A stretch of 64,000 nt of DNA from Notospermus geniculatus (Eukaryota; Nemertea; Pilidiophora; Heteronemertea; Lineidae). The notes beneath the pieces are model-generated. The model did no database searches and was not told where the DNA came from. It saw only the letters and a program-made list of their open reading frames with translations. The position numbers and the translations under genes are program-made. Positions 10,738-23,309 of this stretch are shown in pieces (position 1 is the stretch's first letter; each line of letters begins with the position of its first letter). Location: assembly GCA_002633025.1 (NCBI GenBank), contig NMRB01000681.1:159853-223852 (forward strand). The letters are read 5' to 3'.

Positions 10738-10861
10738 TGCGTCGAGGACGGTCGATCGAACTGCTCCCGCGACGCCTCCGCTGTGAGTTGCCGCATTGCC
10801 GAGTTTTCGTTTTGAATATTGCCAGTGAGTTATTTAGTGTTTTGTTTTGAAGGTTTACTGT

Positions 10862-11235
10862 GCTAGCGGCAGCCCTTGCGAGGATCGTCCTGGGGGTAAA
10901 AGTAAATGCCGTTGTGAGCTAATTTTGCTAGCGGCAGCCCTTGCGAGCATTGTGCTGGGGGTAAAAGTAAATGCCGTTGTGAGCTAATATTGCTAGCGGC
11001 AGCCCTTGCGAGCTTTATGCTGGGGGTAAAAGTAAATGCCGTTGTGAGCTAATTTTGCTAGCGGCAGCCCTTGCGAGCTTTATGCTGGGGGTAAAAGTAA
11101 ATGCCGTTGTGAGCTAATATTGCCCTTGCGAGCATAGCTGGGGGCGAGAAGTTTGCCGTTGTGTGCTGATATTGCTAGCGGCAGCCCTTGCGAGCATGGT
11201 GCTGGGGGCCGGAAAATGCAGCTGTGAATTCATAT
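10862..11235 (+). repeat. 65 bp minisatellite
   Basis: Units starting gctagcggcagcccttgcga at 10862, 10927, 10992 and 11057 are 65 bp apart, with a shortened unit near 11122 and a diverged one at 11174. Units share gggggtaaaagtaaatgcc and gttgtgagcta. Lies in the second intron of the decayed transposase-like gene. Confidence 0.9.
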
Positions 11236-11899
11236 CGATTGGCGGCAGGCCTGTGTGAGCGTAAGATCGGAATTCAGATTGATATGTAGATATTCAGAGC
11301 AATTTATTTGGTTAAGTTTGTTATGTGCGTTTGGCACTTTTCTTGCTCATTGTTGAAGGTTCGGTGTGACCGCCTGGTGTGTGGTAGAGTTACTTCTAGG
11401 CAGAGGCGGTATGTGTACAAAGCCCTTGGAGTTATAAATGGAGTGTTGTTCGCCAGTATATGCAAGGAGTGCGGTTTATAGAGTGGACAGAATAAGGGAG
11501 TGTATCAATTGTGTGTTTTGAGGAGGGATTAAAGTTTCCCCGCGTAATGTGATTGTGTTAATTCTACTAAGGCAGAGAGCTGTAGTTCATGTGTGCATAG
11601 AAGGATACAAATGTATACAGAATGAAGATTGGTATTGTTGTTGGAATAAGAGTATTGCGTTGAACGTTGAATGGCCCGCTTATTGCGCAACTTGGTTGGA
11701 AGCGGTAATTAGGCTTTTCCTCGATGGCCATTTTGCGGGGTGATAGGTTTGAAAGGTGATTGTTACAGTTGAATGAAGACGGCAAGGTCCAAGTAGTTCG
11801 GCCCGCACCCGGGTACGCCTGTCCTAGTGGAGATTAATCTCTCCAAGTGGGTGGTGGGTTGAGCTCTTGCCCTTCCAAATTCGCAAAATTTGTATGTTG
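11236..11899. other. Unassigned intronic sequence
   Basis: Nothing recognised apart from short unsupported open frames. Confidence 0.35.
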
Positions 11900-12146
11900 T
11901 TAAAGGAGTTAGACGCCGAAGTTGTAAACACTCACTCACTGGTTCTCTATCCACGGACGCCTGCGGTGCTGCCACCTATTGTCGGTGATATGTACTGACG
12001 TGAATATCGTGAGTGAGTTGCATCGGACCGGGAACCAGTCTAACGATCACGGGTGCTGCCACCTGCACGAAGGAATAAAACTAGTTTGCCGACCATATTT
12101 GTAAACAAACCACCTTGTTTACAACTTCGGCGTCTAACTCCTTTAA
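11900..12146. mobile_element. TTAA-flanked MITE (Kolobok-like), copy 1
   Basis: TTAA at both ends encloses a 239 bp element with TIRs aggagttagacgccgaagtt / aacttcggcgtctaactcct. A copy of identical length lies inverted at 48438-48684. The interior contains ggaccgggaaccagtcta, which matches the TIR of the element at 23661-23911. Confidence 0.85.
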
Positions 12147-12558
12147 GAGTAAGAAATTTAGTGTAGATTGGCTCTGGCTTCTATTACGGAATATTAGATT
12201 TAAACTGTCAGAATACGAGCTCAAAGTAGTTTTGGCCCGCTATAGGAAATACGTAGAGCCGTCGGATGCCAAGATCGATAGGCGTAAATTTGGAAGGGCA
12301 TGGGGTTCAGCCCTCCACCCTAGTACCTCCAGATTTTGAGGATGGCAATGTTGTATCTTGTGTATTTCAAAGCATGTAGTGTGCGTATACCATGCGGTTG
12401 TAAATGTAATTGTGGTTTCCTCAGGTTCTGATTAAATTTCTTTGCATTGATGTTATCAGGATATGTTAATATTCCCGGCCCGGAGAGTTTTGGGAGTATT
12501 GGGGGATCCGGAGGTGCGGCCGGGAATTGTGGAGGAATGAGATGAGCCGCATTAACAA

Positions 12559-12907
12559 GTATGGTAATAATTGCTCCATCACTCCCAGTACTCCCAAAGC
12601 GAGAGGAAAGAGGACACCGAGGATGTGGGTACACCCTCGGTGCCCTCTAGCGTCGAGCTGGCGTATTACCCGTCATTCGTCATTTCGCCGGCGGCGGAGG
12701 CGACGGCAGAATGGTTCCCGTCGAACAAGGCGGGTTATCCCCTTATGATCTGCGGCAATTCAAGATGGAAGCGGAAGAAATGTACCAAGGTTTTACCCAC
12801 CCCCGCCCCCTCGGGGTCCATTCTTCTCGCTCATCCTGATGGTAATAATTGCTCCATCACTCCCAGTACTCCCAAAGCGAGAGGAAAGAGGACACCGAGG
12901 ATGTGGG
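12559..12907 (+). repeat. Direct repeat pair (~70 bp) flanking 60 bp repeat
   Basis: tggtaataattgctccatca...gaggatgtgggta occurs at 12559-12630 and again at 12838-12907. The 60 bp repeat (12631-12689) follows the first copy. An open frame crosses the unit but no family was recognised. Confidence 0.75.
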
Positions 12908-13019
12908 TAATCCGAAACTCTACAACAGTCAATGTTACAGTGGTTTTAAAATTGTATGTCTTTCTGACAATATCAGCTTTCATATTTTAAACCTTTCTCT
13001 TTTATAATTTCCGCTAAAG

Positions 13020-13225
13020 TTCGCGACTTTGTCGTTTGCTTTGAATGTGGCAAAAAGAGGAGTATAGTCTACTAAAGGGCAAAGCTGACTGTGCGTGAAG
13101 AGATGGCTTTGGAACGGGTCCAAGACGAACTGCTGTATACGTGTGGGTCATCTCTCTTCCCTGAAGAATCTCCCCACTATGAGGAGATTGTGGTAAAAGA
13201 GGGATTTCTTGCCGTTCTGAAATGA
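13020..13225 (+). pseudogene. Transposase-like gene, C-terminal Cys-rich exon
   Basis: An excellent pyrimidine-rich acceptor (ctttctcttttataatttcc...aaag) precedes the exon. With one base from exon 2 the frame reads V-RDFVVCFECGKKRSIVY, a premature TAA, then KLTVREEMALERVQDELLY and TCGSSLFPEESPHYEEIVV. The CxxC, KLT and YTCG order is the C-terminal zinc-binding region of the same family. The phase 1 junction with the 10490 donor matches exactly. Ends at TGA 13223-13225. Confidence 0.65.
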
Positions 13226-13845
13226 AAACTTCGTATTATTCAGGTACATTTCCTATTTGATTACAAGGATACGACCTAACAAATTTGGATCTAAAGCTAT
13301 AAAAGACAAAGTCAAAAATTGTAGGCCAGTCTTATCTTGTGTTGTGGTATAAGTAGCTGTTTCTTTGCATTCTGGTATCCCTTTCACTTGACAGTCATTC
13401 CTTTCAGGGGTGACTGCCAGTTTCGTGCCAGTTTGCTGCTGGTGTGGTGATGACGATGTTGTTCTAAATGATGGTATCCTGGCGCTCAAAGAATACCATT
13501 ACCGGAAAAAGTCATCGGTTGTTTACAGCGAATGATTTGTAACGACCACGATATCGTTTTACTAAGCAGCGTATACTCGCACCACACAACACAAAGACGA
13601 TAGTATTACGGCTACCAGAGCAAAATCAAAGAGGATCTTATCATTACATTCTCTTTATTCCACCGTTCAAGATTTTCCCGGTTTTCAGCTACTTTACATA
13701 TGAAATTGACAAAGGAAACCACTTTTTCTTTACATAAAGGATGTTGTTTGCATGTCTCGTTCTGTCTCACACCATACCAGAGAATGCCTGGAATGAGAAG
13801 TAGAAAAATAACCGAATACTAGTATTACATTCATATTGCAGTACA
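13226..13845. other. Unassigned sequence
   Basis: No supported feature. Confidence 0.35.
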
Positions 13846-14103
13846 GGAGCCACGGTGGTGTAGTGGTTCGGGCCTCAGACTAGCGGTCAGAGGGTTCGAA
13901 TCCCACTGGGCGTGAGACTTTGGGCAAGTCTCTTTGCCTCACTGGCCTCTCTCCACCAAGGTGTATAATGAGTACCGGTCGGAAATGCTCGGATTGTAGC
14001 GCTGAATGAGCAGCCCATCTGAGTCCTACTGACAGGTTTCAGGATAGACTGGGATTAAAGTGTAAAGTCGGATGACACCTCTGCCGTTGTTGATATGAGA
14101 CTA
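13846..14103 (+). mobile_element. tRNA-derived SINE, second family
   Basis: A box tggtgtagtggttcgg and B box gagggttcgaatcccac are followed by the body gggcaagtctctttgcctca, ctctccaccaaggtgtataa and a 3' part to about 14100. No A-rich tail is obvious because another element starts at 14104. Confidence 0.75.
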
Positions 14104-14813
14104 TAGGTATCTTGCAGCTAACCGACGGAACGGACGTAACGGACGAAACGGTGACTTATAATAAATTACCCGCCCCTTTTCCACACGATTGGCTGTCCAG
14201 GCGAACGCCCCTGTAATGACCAACAAAGTGGGCGAAACCATTTGTTTGATACCCCATTATTACATAGGGAAGGCAATAGTCTTGTCGACAGGCATCAACC
14301 GTCATGCTCCCCCCCCCCCCCCNGGTAGGGGCATTCATAGTGTAAGACTGTAGTCAATCTCGTTCCCAGATCTACCTCATCCGAGGATATCTCTGGCAAG
14401 GGCTACGACCTGACCAAGATTTCTGGTCAACCGCTGGCAGCGTGCCAAAATGTTTGTTTCACACAATATTTCGTTCTTCGATGACTGAAAAACATCATGT
14501 ATGCCTAAAAGGACATTTAATACTCCCAAAACACGAAGTTGTTTGAGTATTAGAGCAATTTCAAACGAATAGTTAGCATGGTTTGTTGCGAACATCATGC
14601 CGCGGCCTCGGCGTGATTCGCCTCAAAATTAGTCGATTGCGCATGCGCAGTATTGCTGAAGTCGTCAGCCCTTTCCAGTGGTGTTGTAGGAACGTAAACC
14701 CACTGGGGACGAGTTTGGACTGTAGTATGGAGTCATTTCGTTGGAGAATATCGTATATACGTCGCCGCATAAGTAATTTTCGTCCGTTACGTCGCTTAGC
14801 TGCAAGATACCTA
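14104..14813. mobile_element. 710 bp TIR element
   Basis: taggtatcttgcagctaacc at the left matches the reverse complement gcttagctgcaagatacct at the right, with the shared inner word gtaacggacgaaa. Interior has no transposase. Contains a C homopolymer and an N at 14323. Confidence 0.7.
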
Positions 14814-16794
14814 CTAAACCCAAACTTTAACTTTAACGTTTGGTTTAACTTTTACTCTGCTGGACCTTTCAGTCACATCGGCCTTACACACACGTAGCGG
14901 TCAAAACCGTGGAAGTGAGAGTCAGCTGAATTTACCCTCATTGTAAAGTTACATCGTCATAGGCACACCAGCTACGAAGGGCGCGAACTTCATACGAATT
15001 CAGAGTTAAAAAGGCTTGAATCCACTGTTCACGCATTTTCACGCTGCGGCTCCCCACTGACGTGTCTTATTCAAAGACAATAGAATAAACAGTCAAAGAC
15101 CCAAGTTTTCAGATGTAGTGTTCGCCTGTGCTGCCAAAATAGATTGCACGTTGTACAGTTCAAACTTTTCATACGATTTTTTGTTGGAGATTCAGGGGAT
15201 ATTTTAGGCCTGCAGACCCCAAGTATCTGCTTTTTTGAGCATATTCCCAAAAATCGATGAAAATTTGACCGTGTAGGGAAGGATGGGAATTTATATGCAG
15301 CGAGGTTCTGCACAGGACAGGTAGAGATTGCACTATTGCAGTGGCGTTATATATTTTTGATAATACCAATACTGCAGAAAAAACGCAGTTCACATCAAAA
15401 ATTTAATTAAAGCAAAAAAGATACAGCAATAGGCCTTTGTTTGACAGCTCTGATCAATTGGAGTCATCTAAATGTAGATGTTCGATCAATTGTTGAGTTC
15501 ATAACGATCAATGATAAAAAATTTCAAGGATAGCCTGCCATAAGTGCAGTCGGCAAACACTAAACTGCTCAAGCGCATGGCATTCTGAATCAAATGGGAG
15601 AAGACAACTACATGTAATCAAGATTTTAGCGAGAAATTCGATGACGTGAGTAAAAAAAGACATTCAAACTGCGTCGGGCGATGGTCCAGGTCTGATCACA
15701 CCAAGATGAGTGGCTTGACGTAAATTTGGATGACTTAAAGCCGCACTGTATTCAATTAAGAAAATGTTTACGTTCGCCGACGTTAGTGAAGTGTAAAAAG
15801 TACAGTAACTGTGCTCTATCTGAATACATATAGAGTTCTGCCAGCAGTTTTTTAATGTGTGCTGAAAATTAGGTCTTGATTCTCTGAAGGACGTATCAGG
15901 CAAGCATTCTCTTCAATAACACTTTGAAAATACCGCAAAATTCAATACAGAGGGGCTTTAATACATCTTATGGATATTTTTCACTTGGTGCTTATGACGT
16001 TACATTGCAACTGGCATTACAACTCAATTTTTTCAAATTTTCAAATTCCCAATTTCAAACCCAATCATCGGAATGCGACTACGTGGCTGTTCTCGAGAAA
16101 AACAGCTGGCGATCCATCTACTTCACCGTATATGTCTACTCATAATATTTCTTTACGCGCCGCTAATCGTACCAACAGCCGCGGCTAGATTCTCAGAAGA
16201 TGGTGATACACGATCTTATTGGATGTGCAGTTCTGATGTGCATGTATTTTCTTTTCAGCAGGGAAAGCAACGGACGGCGACTTCACCCCTTTCTTTCCCT
16301 GCTAATAAAATATTGACTGGTAAACCATACCATGGAGGTATCTTATTTTACACCTCCATGACCATACATTTACTAGTTATTTAAATACGACCTAATCATT
16401 CTGCTATTTGTATATTTACGATCTCCTTCAGTTATGGGGGTCACACACTTCCGTACGAGTCACTGGTGGAAAAAAGCTTCTTGCCAACTTCAGATGACGT
16501 CAAGTTGGGGAATGCTAAGAGCATGAGACGCGATGAGCATTTCGCTTCGTGACCCTCACAGGCATTCAACAAAGAAAGGCGGACGCAAGAGAAAATCTTG
16601 TTATGGAGTTGATTATCCTAATTCTTGCGTTTTTAATGAACTTCAAACTGGGCATGGGGAAAAATTCTCACCCAAATTTGAAAGGTAAGATCAACGGAAG
16701 TAGAGCCCCAATGAAATGGTCCACGGACCATGTGCTCACCCCTTTGGACATATAATAGTGAAATGACAGAGAGAGGTACATGTCAGTTATGAGC
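14814..16794. other. Unassigned sequence with a small hairpin
   Basis: Several open frames of 60-100 codons lack domains or splice context. A hairpin (ccatggaggt...acctccatg) sits near 16329-16361. Confidence 0.35.
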
Positions 16795-17165
16795 AATCTG
16801 GGTCAAGTCATTCCCAAGTTGCAGGACTTCAATGATTTTTGGGTTATGCCACCTGGCGGCCATATTGGATTTCCGTCGGGCTTCACATACACAAAAAGGT
16901 TATCTAGAGGGAGCCACATAGCACATTTGAGCGCTCTGGGTCAAGTCGTTCCTGAGTTATAGCACATTTGATGATTTTCGGGTTACGCCACCTGGCGGCC
17001 ATATTGGAAGTTTAATCAGGCCGAAATTTGACGTACTTGTAAAGGTCATCTAGAGGGAGGTAAATATGAAGTTTGAACACTCTGGGTCAAGCCGTTCGTG
17101 AGTTATAGCACTTGGATGATTTTCAGGTTACGCCACCTGGTGGCCATATTGGATGTCCGATCGGG
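16795..17165 (+). repeat. Diverged tandem repeat, ~145 bp unit
   Basis: Three units share ctgggtcaag, gttatagcac, gattttcgggttacgccacc and tggcggccatattgg. Divergence between units is considerable. It continues into repeat-like sequence up to the gtgagctt block. Confidence 0.7.
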
Positions 17166-17535
17166 ACGAAACTCGGTATTTTTGAAGGTACCCCTCTAAT
17201 ACACGTTTATGTAAGATATGAAGACGCTCGGTGAAATAATGAAGAACTGTGGCAGGTTCGTTACTTTTGTAGAACTTTGACCTCTGTGACCTTGAAAAGT
17301 AGGTCAAATCAAAAAGCCGTTATACATGTTATGTATCCCAATTAGATACACCTATGATAAAAATTTGGAGATGATCCACCCAATCCAGTCATTAGTTCAG
17401 GAGTTATTGCACTTTTTGTGTTTTTGGTTTTGTCCACCTGGTCGAACGCTGCACCACGACAAAAGCTCACGTCCAGGAGAGCTAAAATGAGCGTTTGAAC
17501 GATTTGGAAGGTCATATTACACGTACGTACCCCTT

Positions 17536-17670
17536 TTTAGCTCACCTCTGTGAGGTGAGCTTCTCCCATGGTGTGTCGTCCGTCGTCGTCGTCGTCGTCG
17601 TCGTTAACAGGGGTGGCACGTTTCTAAACCGCTTGGGTTACAAACTTGAAATTTGGTGTACAGGTAACTA
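17536..17670 (+). repeat. Dispersed AGCTCACC repeat with GTC triplets
   Basis: Second copy of the 5195-5480 family: tttttagctcacctctgtga, ggtgagctt, then (gtc)n and gtggcacgtttctaaaccgc. The triplet run is longer than in the first copy. Confidence 0.75.
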
Positions 17671-18130
17671 ATCCTTCACCATTCAGTGTATCACCAGGCT
17701 ACTCACACTTCATACTCTGTCACAGAGGTGAGCACAATGGCCCTGGCCATTTCATTATTTTTTATACGATGTATAGCAGTCTTGTAAAATTTACATTGAC
17801 ATGTGACAAACCACGAGGTACTACTACAACAGTCGACGACTATTTAGCCGCGAGGTCAGTGTCTGATCCCAGTCGCACGGCCGATTCGTCGTCGACTCTT
17901 CATCCGTAGCACACCATCATCTCGGCACAGGGGCTTGGAAGCGACCGACGACGACGACCTCGCACTATTACATCTGCACTGTAAACTGGAATAGAAAATG
18001 GCATCTCTCAGGATGTAACACACTACAACACATTACCAATGTAAATGCCAACAAGACTTTTTGCACGGCTGATGGTGTAGAGGTTTTTCTGCAAATCCAC
18101 TGCGTCTCTAGCAAATTGTAAAAAGGTCTT

Positions 18131-18350
18131 CGGGCAGCGATTGTTGAAGTTGGCATCATTAAACAGAGAAATCAAGAAATGAAGAAATCGAAAACTCCCA
18201 AGATCGATTAGTTAAACCTTCCCACAGGCCCACATCTATTCGGGCAGCGATTGTTGAAGTTGGCATCATTAAACAGAGAAATCAAGAAATGAAGAAATCG
18301 AAAACTCCCAAGATCGATTAGTTAAACCTTCCCACAGGCCCACATCTATT
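18131..18350. repeat. Exact 110 bp tandem duplication
   Basis: Bases 18131-18240 and 18241-18350 look identical (cgggcagcgattgttgaagt...cccacatctatt), implying a very recent duplication or assembly duplication. Part of the unit returns inverted at about 19282-19345. Confidence 0.9.
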
Positions 18351-18437
18351 CAGGTCGCATTTGTGTATGGGCAGGTATTTCTGCAAATAAACAAAAGCAT
18401 ATTAGGGTCATCGCATGGCAACTTTGACACCTTGGGC

Positions 18438-18785
18438 ACTTCCAGTAAACAGCCATGCAGTAGGATCATTGCTCGAAAGGGCTGAAAATAACGCTATACC
18501 TCCTATAATTTGGGAATAAGGAGACAAGACCAATCCCTAGAACTTTTCAAAAGGGACGACCCGTAGTAAATTCTCAAGGACTTAGGAGCTGTAGGGCTAA
18601 TTCGGGATACTTCCGGTAAGCAACCATGCAGTGGGATTATTGCCGGAAGGGGATGAAAATTAACGCTATACCTACCATAATTTGGGAATAGGGAAATAAA
18701 TGTAAGACCAATCCCTACAACTTTTCAAAAGGGACCCATAGTAAATTCTCAAGGACTTAGGAGCTGTAGGCCGAATTCGAGGCAT
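18438..18785. repeat. ~170 bp tandem pair
   Basis: gccatgcagtaggatcattg...gacttaggagctgtagg occurs twice in succession with small indels. Noncoding. Confidence 0.75.
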
Positions 18786-19281
18786 CCTTCATTTCATGAT
18801 TTTGGCTGAATATCAACCTCACGATACCTCGTGGTAGCTGGTTTAGTAGTGTCATAGTTCGAGTCTTACACTCTTTTTATTGTTAGTATGGTGTAGTGCA
18901 TGGGTTGTGGGTTCAATTCTGAACATCTTTGGTGCGAAGGGTTGTGTGACTAGACTGCGTAAAGAATCTCAAACTTTTAACTTGGACTACCACTATTGAC
19001 CACAAAGGAGCGAAGGATCGAAGCCAGGACCCTGCACTGCGCCACAAGGCTCACAGCTCCAAGGTCCTTAGACAAGGAACTTAGACACAATTGTCTCGTT
19101 TGTGGTCGGGAATGTCCGGGGTGGGGGTGGGGGGGGGGGTCATGTCCTGTCTGTACTGTGTGATACAAAACATATCATCAATCCAGGTTTTTCTGATGCA
19201 GGTGATGTGCTGCACGATGTCCCTTCTATGCTTGTCTTTATTTGCGGCAATAACTGCCCATACTGAATACATGCAGAAATG

Positions 19282-19345
19282 CATTGGTCCAACTGGTCGA
19301 TCTTGGGAGTTCTCGATTTCTTCATTTCTTGATTTCTCTGTTTAC
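19282..19345. repeat. Inverted arm matching the 18131 unit
   Basis: cgatcttgggagttctcgat...gatttctctgttta is the reverse complement of the core of the 110 bp unit. Together they could be the ends of a ~1.2 kb element. Confidence 0.6.
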
Positions 19346-19514
19346 CAATACCCTCATTAAAAGGACATAATAAAAAGACGGGCGTTCCTGATTTTTCGTA
19401 CATAACTGAACGATAGCTACGTCAACGATGCGACAATGACATCACATTTCATTCGTAAGTCCGTCTTGGGACTGTAATTTGATTACCATGTAACGTCATT
19501 CGTATTGTCAACGT

Positions 19515-20520
19515 ACACCCCTAATCAAAAGTAAATGCACACCTGATAAACTTAAATATTTCCCAAAACCTTCAGTGGATTACCTTTTACTTTTTATGGC
19601 AGGTATTTATGACCTTAAGACACGTTTTGAGACAAAAATTACCTTGATTTTTGATAAAATGCATTTCTGGTAAAAGTTTTAAATTTCCGTAAAAGAGCGT
19701 GATTTTTTATCGGTCATTTCATAGGAACCAAACCAACGCCACTTTAAAGCCTGTTTGTTTCCCAGCAAAATGCTTTTTTCAGGTTTAAAAAATTCGGTGG
19801 TGAACAGAAGTTACAGAGCATTTTCCAAAATGAATTTCGTTCGGTTTTCCAGTCAAGTCAGGGCTACTCCTTCCATCTCATTTAGATCTACCCAGGCTGC
19901 TGAATAATGTGAATAGGCCTATTCATGGCCTGGTCAAAAATAGTTACTCCTGGTGATACTTTATCGAGTAATCCAAGGCCAGGCGGTCTTTTGTGTGAGA
20001 TGAGTGGCGGTGTCACCTTTGGTAATTCCTCCTTTTCAATGAAGGCAGGAGAGCCTACGTAACCTCTTATGAAATTGACGCCATTTACTAACTTGGCCTA
20101 CGATGAATGGGACTTATTATTTCATGATCTTGGTCTTGGGACAATAAGGAAAGGCCGACTATAAAATAAGACTTGGACTGTTGACCGGAGTTTCGACTGA
20201 AACTTTGAGATAAATGCTTCATAATTACGATATGGAAGCTCCGATTGAAAATTTGAAAATTTCTTCGTGTACAGAAACAGGAAAGCTTTAAAATGGCATT
20301 GGTTTCAGTTTAAAAAAATATGCGATTGAAAATCACACTTTTTTTATAGAAATTTAAAACTTTTGTCAAAAATACAACTCATGCAAGATCATGATATTTT
20401 TCGTCTGAAAATCTGTCTTGAGGCCCTAAATAATTGCCATAAAAGCAATGGTTGATCAACTGAAGATTTTGGGAAATATTTAAGTTCATTAGCTGTGCAT
20501 TTACTTTTGATTAAGGGTGT
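19515..20520. mobile_element. 1.0 kb element with long TIRs
   Basis: The left end (acacccctaatcaaaagtaa...cccaaaaccttcagt) and right end are reverse complements over about 60 bp, with weaker pairing continuing inward (taaaacttttacc / gtaaaagttttaaa style words). No coding. Clear target-site duplication not seen. Confidence 0.75.
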
Positions 20521-20699
20521 TCATGTAATCGTTCATTTTTTTAACCACACTATTAATAATATCTCTGATTCTAGTAGCTCTTTTCAATCTGATTTTTAAT
20601 GGAGAGGATTCTAATATGAGGTACTGATTTGAAACTTCGAACTTTCTCCGTGAAAAACAGATTTGATATTCAAATTTGATAACATGACATAAGTCAGAA

Positions 20700-21235
20700 T
20701 CTCGTGATGGTAGAAGCCTAAAACCTTCACCTATACCTAGGTTATCAAGGACCAGCTTTCAGATTACGCAATGACCTTGAAGGTCAGAAGTCAAGGTCAA
20801 GGTCAAACAGTTCTAAAGCGCAAATCTCCTCAGAATTTCAGGAGAAAACGAATTAGAAGCCTGAATTACCCATCCCCGATAGGCTTATATCAGGGATCCT
20901 GCTCCAGGTACGCAATACTTCTCAAGGTCAGAGGTCAAGGTCACAGTCAACCATCACAAATAACATGAGACAGAACCTGGCGATGGTGAAAGCCTAAAAA
21001 CTTTATCTGCACATAGGTTATCAAGGATGAGCTTTCAGACTACGCAATGACCATGAAGGTTAGAGGTCAAGGTCAAGGTCAAACAGTTCTACAGCGCAAA
21101 TCTCCTCAGAATTTCAGGAGAAAACGAATTAGAAGCCTGAATTAACCATCCCCGATAGGCTATCAGGAATCCTGTTCCAGTTACGCCATACTTCTCAATG
21201 TCAGAGGTCAAGGTCACAGTTCATTAGCTCTAGAG
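20700..21235. repeat. ~280 bp tandem pair rich in nuclear-receptor half-sites
   Basis: Two units share gttatcaaggaccagctttc, tctcctcagaatttcaggag and gaagcctgaatta. Each holds runs of aaggtcagaggtcaaggtca, i.e. several copies of TCAAGGTCA. Sequence similarity to response elements is seen; any function is inference. Confidence 0.8.
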
Positions 21236-21289
21236 TACGGAAACCATTGACATCGCTCCGATGTCCTTTTCTTGTTGTTTAGGAAACGT

Positions 21290-21450
21290 TGGCAGCGGCA
21301 CGTTTCTCTGTGTGTCATCTACTGTCAAATCGCAGCTTATTCCGTCAGACAATGCGAGGGGAACACACACTCAAAAATGTTACACTGGTGTAAGGTTTTT
21401 AAGTGTGTTCTCTTCTTACAATCTGACGGAATAAGTTGCGACTTGTCAAT
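21290..21450. mobile_element. Rearranged copy of the CCGGTGTAACG MITE
   Basis: The MITE words attccgtcagac and gacggaataag flank a centre where two termini meet head to head (caaaaatgttacactggtgtaaggttttt). This is the reverse of normal element order. Confidence 0.55.
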
Positions 21451-22039
21451 AGGGCACATACAGAGGAGCGTGCGGATCTATGTGCTTGTGTCTCTGTGTT
21501 TCCAAAACAATAAAGGGACACACTGACACACAGAAACACTCGCAGAATGATGAAGCACCGGCTTCATGCAGAGATCATCTGTGAATGCGCATGACCGTGT
21601 GGTTGGATTTTTTAATTGTATTTGACCACACATAGGCTGTACCTGGTGTGTGGTACATGGTAACGATGAATTGAGAGATGCTATTTTCACACAATGAGGC
21701 AGTTCTGGCGAGCAGAATTCTTTGTCAGAGGGCCTTGAAATTCAACAAAAATCGATCGGTTACTGAATGTAATTGTGATATACACAATGGTACTTTGAAA
21801 AACAGAACTTTACAACTAAGATACCCAGTCATCAGATCAATAAGTCGCCCTGTTCCCAGCCGGCACGAGATACACGAAAGTGGCAGCAGGCAGATTCATT
21901 CTTGTGCTGGTCAAACTCCTACTTGAGTTGCGGAAATTCTGATTTTTCTGTGGCGTGCATTGATGCACGCTGCAGCCTGTCCCATGGCGTCGTTTTGGAA
22001 AATCCCGGAATGATGCAATTCGTCTGAAGTGTTATCAAC

Positions 22040-22440
22040 ATTAGGGAGGTTTCGCAGATCTGATGAAGCGCGAAGTACGAAATACGAAGTTCAACTTCAT
22101 CTCCAGGACCTAATGTATTTCTGGAGATGATTGGTACCACAAATGTCCCTGCTGTCAGTGCGTCTTTTAACATGTCATGTAAGACCGAAAGAGTTATGGT
22201 GCATCTTGAATTTTCAAATTTCCACTTCGTATCTACGAAGTGGAAACGAAAGATAAATTTCAAAATTTAAAATACACCGGTATAACTCTATCGGTCTAAC
22301 ATCATGCGCTAAAAGACGTTCTTGGGGCAGGCGATATTTGTGGTACCAACCATCTCCTGAAATACATTACGTCATGGAAATGAAGTCCTATTTCGTATTT
22401 CGGACCTCGTTTTTCGTCAGATTTGCGAAACCTCCCTAAT
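22040..22440. mobile_element. ~400 bp TIR element
   Basis: attagggaggtttcgcagat at the left pairs with atttgcgaaacctccctaat at the right. Inner words cgaaatacgaagtt and catctccaggacc/ggagatg also mirror. A 50 bp fragment of it lies at 22662-22712. Confidence 0.75.
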
Positions 22441-22715
22441 ACCGATGAAAAAAACCCGACGCGAACCACAGATTTAGATGCGAAATATGATCCGCTCTGG
22501 TTGTTTCTTTCTAGGAATTCGGATGGTTCAACGACGTGCGTTCTTCGAAGTTGCAGTAGAACTCTCAGGTAAAGAATGAAATTTTACGCATGCGTCAGAA
22601 GTCCGATCAATAAAAACAACTAATCGTCAGGAGTTCTGAGACGGAATGTATTTCGTTATTATCAACTCCAGGACCTAATGTATTTCTGGAGATGATTGGT
22701 ACCACAAATGTCCCT

Positions 22716-23309
22716 GTTGGATAGAGCTACTCACTACCAACGTTTTGAGACCAAACTTGATGGAATTGGTGCAAAATTAGCAAAATAATGAACAATTACA
22801 CCCCTGCCTCGCAAAATTTGCACTAGATTGGTAGCGCCTGAAAAAAATGTACTCCTGGAAAAACATCATACAGGTTGAACATGGAAAGAATATATTTGCT
22901 GTTAACATCTTTTTTTCTGTTCAATACAACTAGGGGTACAAGAAAATACAAAGGAATTTTAATCCCAGTGGGGGTGCACGGTGACCCCACGGTGTCCTGT
23001 TAGACCTGATGGAATTTTCACTTTGGCCGTGATTCTGTGACCTTTTGACCTCTGCTGACGTCACTAATTAGCATATTCATGAAATTAATGCCTTGTTGGA
23101 TAGAGCTACTCACTACCAACGTTCTGAGACCAAACTTGATGGAATTGGTGCAAAATTAGCAAAATAATGAACAATTACATTACCCCCACCCCAAAAATTT
23201 GCAAAACATTGGCACCGAGGTGAAAAAAAGAACCCTTGGAAAAACATCATATAGGTTGAATATGGAAAGAATATTTTTGCTGTTAACATCTATTTTTCTG
23301 TTCAATACN
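22716..23309. repeat. ~377 bp tandem duplication (two units)
   Basis: tgttggatagagctactcac...ttctgttcaatac occurs at 22716-22930 and 23093-23309. The second unit ends at an N (23309), so its junction may be an assembly seam. Confidence 0.8.

Noticed and set aside
13846-13925. tRNA gene
   Set aside because: A and B boxes are present but the acceptor stem does not close and a SINE body follows.
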